DNA from: Euonymus europaeus
Lineage: Eukaryota; Streptophyta; Magnoliopsida; Celastrales; Celastraceae
Assembly (NCBI GenBank): GCA_963580455.1
Contig: CAUZKV010000008.1
Location: 1 to 64,000 of the forward strand
Reading direction: 5' to 3'
Length of the DNA: 64,000 nucleotides
Positions within the stretch are counted from its first letter, which is position 1, and every line of letters begins with the position of its first letter. This document shows positions 61,801 to 64,000 of this stretch, piece after piece. The position numbers were made by a program, and so were the translations under genes. The notes beneath the pieces are model-generated. The model saw nothing but the letters and a program-made list of their open reading frames with translations. It searched no databases and had not been told where the DNA came from.

Positions 61801-62665
61801 GTGTGAAATCAAGCTAAAAATCACCGAATTCAGAACTCGGAGTCAACGGATATTCATAAAACCGTTTACGTAAAGAAACCACATTTCGCGGCTATCTAGG
61901 TGAAACGAGACCAACTAGCCACGAGTTCTGAAATTAAAATCCGAAACCTCAAGATTGTAGAGCTCGAAAAGTAGTGTGAAATCAAGCTAAAAATCACCGA
62001 ATTCAGAACTCGGAGTCAACGGATATTCATAAAACCGTTTACGTAAAGAAACCACATTTCGCGGCAAACTAGGTGAAACGAGACCAACTAGCCACGAGTT
62101 CTGAAATCAAAATCCGAAACTCCAGGATCGTAGAGCTAGAAAATTAGTGTGAAATCAAGCGAAAAATCACCGAATTCAGAACTCGGAGTCAACGGAAATT
62201 CATAAAACCGTTTACGTAAAGAAACCACATTTCGCGGCTAACTAGGTGAAACGAGACCAACTAGCCACGAGTTCTGAAATCAAAATCCGAAACGCCAGGA
62301 TTGTAGAGCTCGAAAAGTAGTGTGAAATCAAGCTAAAAATCACCGAATTCAGAACTCGGAGTCAACGGATATTCATAAAACCGTTTACGTAAAGAAACCA
62401 CATTTCGCGGCTAACTAGGTGAAACGAGACCAACTAGCCACGAGTTCTGAAATCAAAATCCGAAACTCCAGGATCGTAGAGCTCGAAAAGTAGTGTGAAA
62501 TCAAGCTAAAAATCACCGAATTCAGAACTCGGAGTCAACGGATATTCATAAAACCGTTTACGTAAAGAAACCACATTTCGCGGCTAACTAGGTGAAACGA
62601 GAACTACTAGGCACGAGTTCTGAAATCAAAATCTGAAACGCCAGGATTGTAGAGCTTGAAAAGTA
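61801..62665 (-). repeat. Five monomers mirroring part of the plus-side 10-mer HOR
   Basis: T91-T95 carry, left to right: GGCTATCTAGG with GAAATTAAAATCC; ACTCCAGG with GAGCTAGAAAATTAG; AAGCGAAAAATC with ACGCCAGGATTG; ACTCCAGGATCG; and GAACTACTAGGCACGAG with GAGCTTGAAAAG. Read on the other strand and in reverse these are the TTTTCAAGC/GTGCCTAGTAGTT, GGAG, TTTTTCGC-ended, TTCTAG/GGAG and TTTTAATTTC/AGATAG monomers, the exact order of m119-m123 at 20,409-21,273 and of the equivalent stretches in the other two 10-mer copies. Only one such set exists on the minus side in this window. Confidence 0.85.
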
Positions 62666-64000
62666 GTGTGAAATCAAGCTAAAAATCACCGAATTCAGAA
62701 CTCGGAGTCAACGGATATTCATAAAACCGTTTACGTAAAGAAACCACATTTCGCGGCTAACTAGGTGAAACGAGACCAACTAGCCACGAGTTATGAAATC
62801 AAAATCCGAAATGCCAGGATCGTAGAGCTCGAAAATTAGTGTGAAATCAAGCTAAAAATCACCGAATTCAGAACTCGGAGTCAACGGATATTTATAAAAC
62901 CGTCTACGTAAAGAAACCACATTTCGCGGCTAACTAGGTGAAACGAGACCAACTAGCCACGAGTTCTGAAATCAAAATCCGAAATGCCAGGATTGTAGAG
63001 CTCGTAAAGTAGTGTGAAATCAAGCTAAAAATCACCGAATTCAGAACTCGGAGTCAACGGATATTCATAAAACCGTTAACGTAAAGAAACCATATTTCGC
63101 GGCTAACTAGGTGAAACGAGACCAACTAGCCACGAGTTCTGAAATCAAAATCCGAAACTCCAGGACCGTAGAGCTCAAAAAGTAGTGTGAAATCAAGCTA
63201 AAAATCACCGAATTCAGAACTCGGAGTCAACGGATATTCATAAAACCGTTTACGTAAAGAAACCACATTTCGCGGCTAACTAGGTGAAACGAGACCTACT
63301 AGCCACGAGTTCTGAAATCAAAATCCGAAATGCCAGGATTGTAGAGCTCGAAAATTAGTGTGAAATCAAGCTAAAAATCACCGAATTCAGAACTCGGAGT
63401 CAACGGATATTCATAAATCCGTTTACGTAAAGAAACCACATTTCGCGGCTAAATAGGTGAAACGAGACCAACTAGCCACGAGTTCTGAAATCAAAATCCG
63501 AAACGCCAGGATCGTAGAGCTCGAAAATTAGTGTGAAATCAAGCTAAAAATCACCGAATTCAGAACTCGGAGTCAACGGATATTTATAAAACCGTTTACG
63601 TAAAGAAACCACATTTCGCGGCTAACTAGGTGAAACGAGACCAACTAGCCACGAGTTCTGAAATCAAAATCCGAAATGCCAGGATTGTAGAGCTCGTAAA
63701 GTAGTGTGAAATCAAGCTAAAAATCACCGAATTCAGAACTCGGAGTCAACGGATATTCATAAAACCGTTTACGTAAAGAAACCACATTTCGTGGCTAACT
63801 AGGTGAAACGAGACCAACTAGCCACGAGTTCTGAAATCAAAATCCGAAACGCCAGGATCGTAGAGCTAGAAAATTAGTGTGAAATCAAGCGAAAAATCAC
63901 CGAATTCAGAACTCGGAGTCAACAGATATTCATAAAACCGTTTACGTAAAGAAACCACATTTCGCGGCTAACTAGGTGAAACGAGACCAACTAGCCACGA
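62666..64000 (-). repeat. Terminal minus-side monomers resembling the 1-13 kb mosaic
   Basis: T96-T102 and a 124-bp partial. TATTTATAAAACC (the TATAAATA variant reversed) occurs in T97 and T101, GAGCTAGAAAATTAG in T102, and AAGCGAAAAATC at the start of T103. The order T103-T102-T101-T100 (TTTTTCGC end, TTCTAG, TATAAAT, TAATTTT) corresponds to the order of types in the left mosaic, though the GATGTC change is absent. Other variants: CCGTCTACG, GCTCGTAAAG (twice), CCGTTAACG, CCATATTTCG, CAGGACCG and CATAAATCCG. The array continues past the window end. Confidence 0.65.

Larger units (their letters stand above)
46160..64000 (-). repeat. Same 173-bp satellite, minus-orientation domain (102 full monomers plus partials)
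   Basis: From 46,160 to the window end every monomer is the reverse complement of the plus-domain unit. Measured with the boundary motif GTA/GTGTG or TTA/GTGTG, complete monomers start at 46,266 and the last complete one ends at 63,876. The distance equals 102 x 173 minus 35 bases, accounted for exactly by seventeen 2-bp deletions and one 1-bp deletion. A 106-bp partial (46,160-46,265) adjoins the strand switch and a 124-bp partial (63,877-64,000) ends the window. The domain shares many rare variants with the plus domain, so the two have a common recent origin. Its monomers are richer in the 171-bp class (17 of 102, against 7 of 266 on the plus side). Confidence 0.98.

Noticed and set aside
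1..64000. CRISPR array or bacterial repeat region
   Set aside because: Repeats are directly adjacent with no spacers, the unit is 173 bp, no cas genes or other prokaryotic genes are present, and HOR structure is typical of eukaryotic satellites.
1..64000. CENP-B box in the monomer
   Set aside because: I compared the TTCG-containing stretches with the pattern TTCGNNNNANNCGGG on both strands; none has the required A and CGGG spacing.
1..64000. Assignment to a named plant satellite such as the about 172-bp Tyba repeat of Rhynchospora
   Set aside because: Monomer length is similar, but I cannot recall or compare the reference sequence reliably, and Tyba arrays are usually reported as shorter than this one. 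A BLAST of m1 against plant satellite databases would decide it.
1..64000. Embedded retrotransposon, tRNA, rRNA, telomeric repeat or microsatellite
   Set aside because: The monomer lattice closes exactly over both domains, leaving no room for inserted sequence, and no TTTAGGG-type or short tandem repeats are seen.

Overview
The window is a single, uninterrupted satellite-DNA array. I see no gene, RNA gene, transposon, microsatellite or unique sequence in its 64 kb. The unit is a 173-bp AT-rich monomer (71 of 173 bases G+C in the first copy). It carries SacI (GAGCTC), EcoRI (GAATTC) and SnaBI (TACGTA) sites and an unusually high CpG content. The lattice can be followed base by base: 266 complete monomers in + orientation from position 1, a 155-bp partial monomer ending at 46,159, an abrupt strand switch, a 106-bp partial in - orientation, 102 complete - monomers, and a 124-bp partial at the window end. 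The only length changes I find are a 2-bp deletion shared by 24 monomers (171 bp) and one 1-bp deletion (172 bp). A nucleosome-sized, homogenised monomer with multi-monomer higher-order repeats (HORs) is typical of a eukaryotic centromeric, pericentromeric or other heterochromatic satellite. The general character suggests a flowering plant, but I cannot name the species, and centromere function is not shown by sequence alone.

Plus domain, left to right. 1-13,667 is a mosaic of 3- to 5-monomer units. 13,668-19,889 contains 7-mer units (1,209 bp), and a 17-monomer block (2,939 bp) is duplicated in tandem. 19,890-26,117 is a 10-monomer HOR in three copies, two of them enlarged by internal duplications. 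26,118-34,940 is a 7-mer HOR plus shuffled segments. 35,114-41,687 is a 13-monomer segment followed by an expanded 20-monomer version. 42,207-44,278 is a 6-mer HOR. 44,279-46,159 is a 7-mer HOR cut off at the strand switch.

Minus domain, moving away from the switch. 46,266-48,683 is two copies of a 7-mer HOR. 48,684-52,308 is short duplications. 52,309-57,478 is two copies of a 15-monomer block (2,585 bp), each built from a 6-mer HOR. 57,479-61,627 is singletons and a 6-monomer-offset duplication. 61,801-64,000 is monomers of the types found at the far left of the plus domain.

The most notable result is that the two domains mirror each other. Rare marker monomers occur in reverse order on the two sides of the switch (7-mer, 6-mer, a marker monomer with GCCCT, a five-monomer marker set, the 10-mer set, then the 1-13 kb set). 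The array therefore looks like a very large inverted duplication whose arms were later reshaped independently by unequal exchange, the plus arm being much longer. Recurrent variants are mostly C-to-T or G-to-A changes at CpG, consistent with decay of methylated cytosines. Higher-order repeats were read by eye from diagnostic variants, so block edges are accurate to about one monomer and identity percentages were not computed. In the entries, m1-m267 number the plus monomers from the left and T1-T103 number the minus monomers starting at 46,266.
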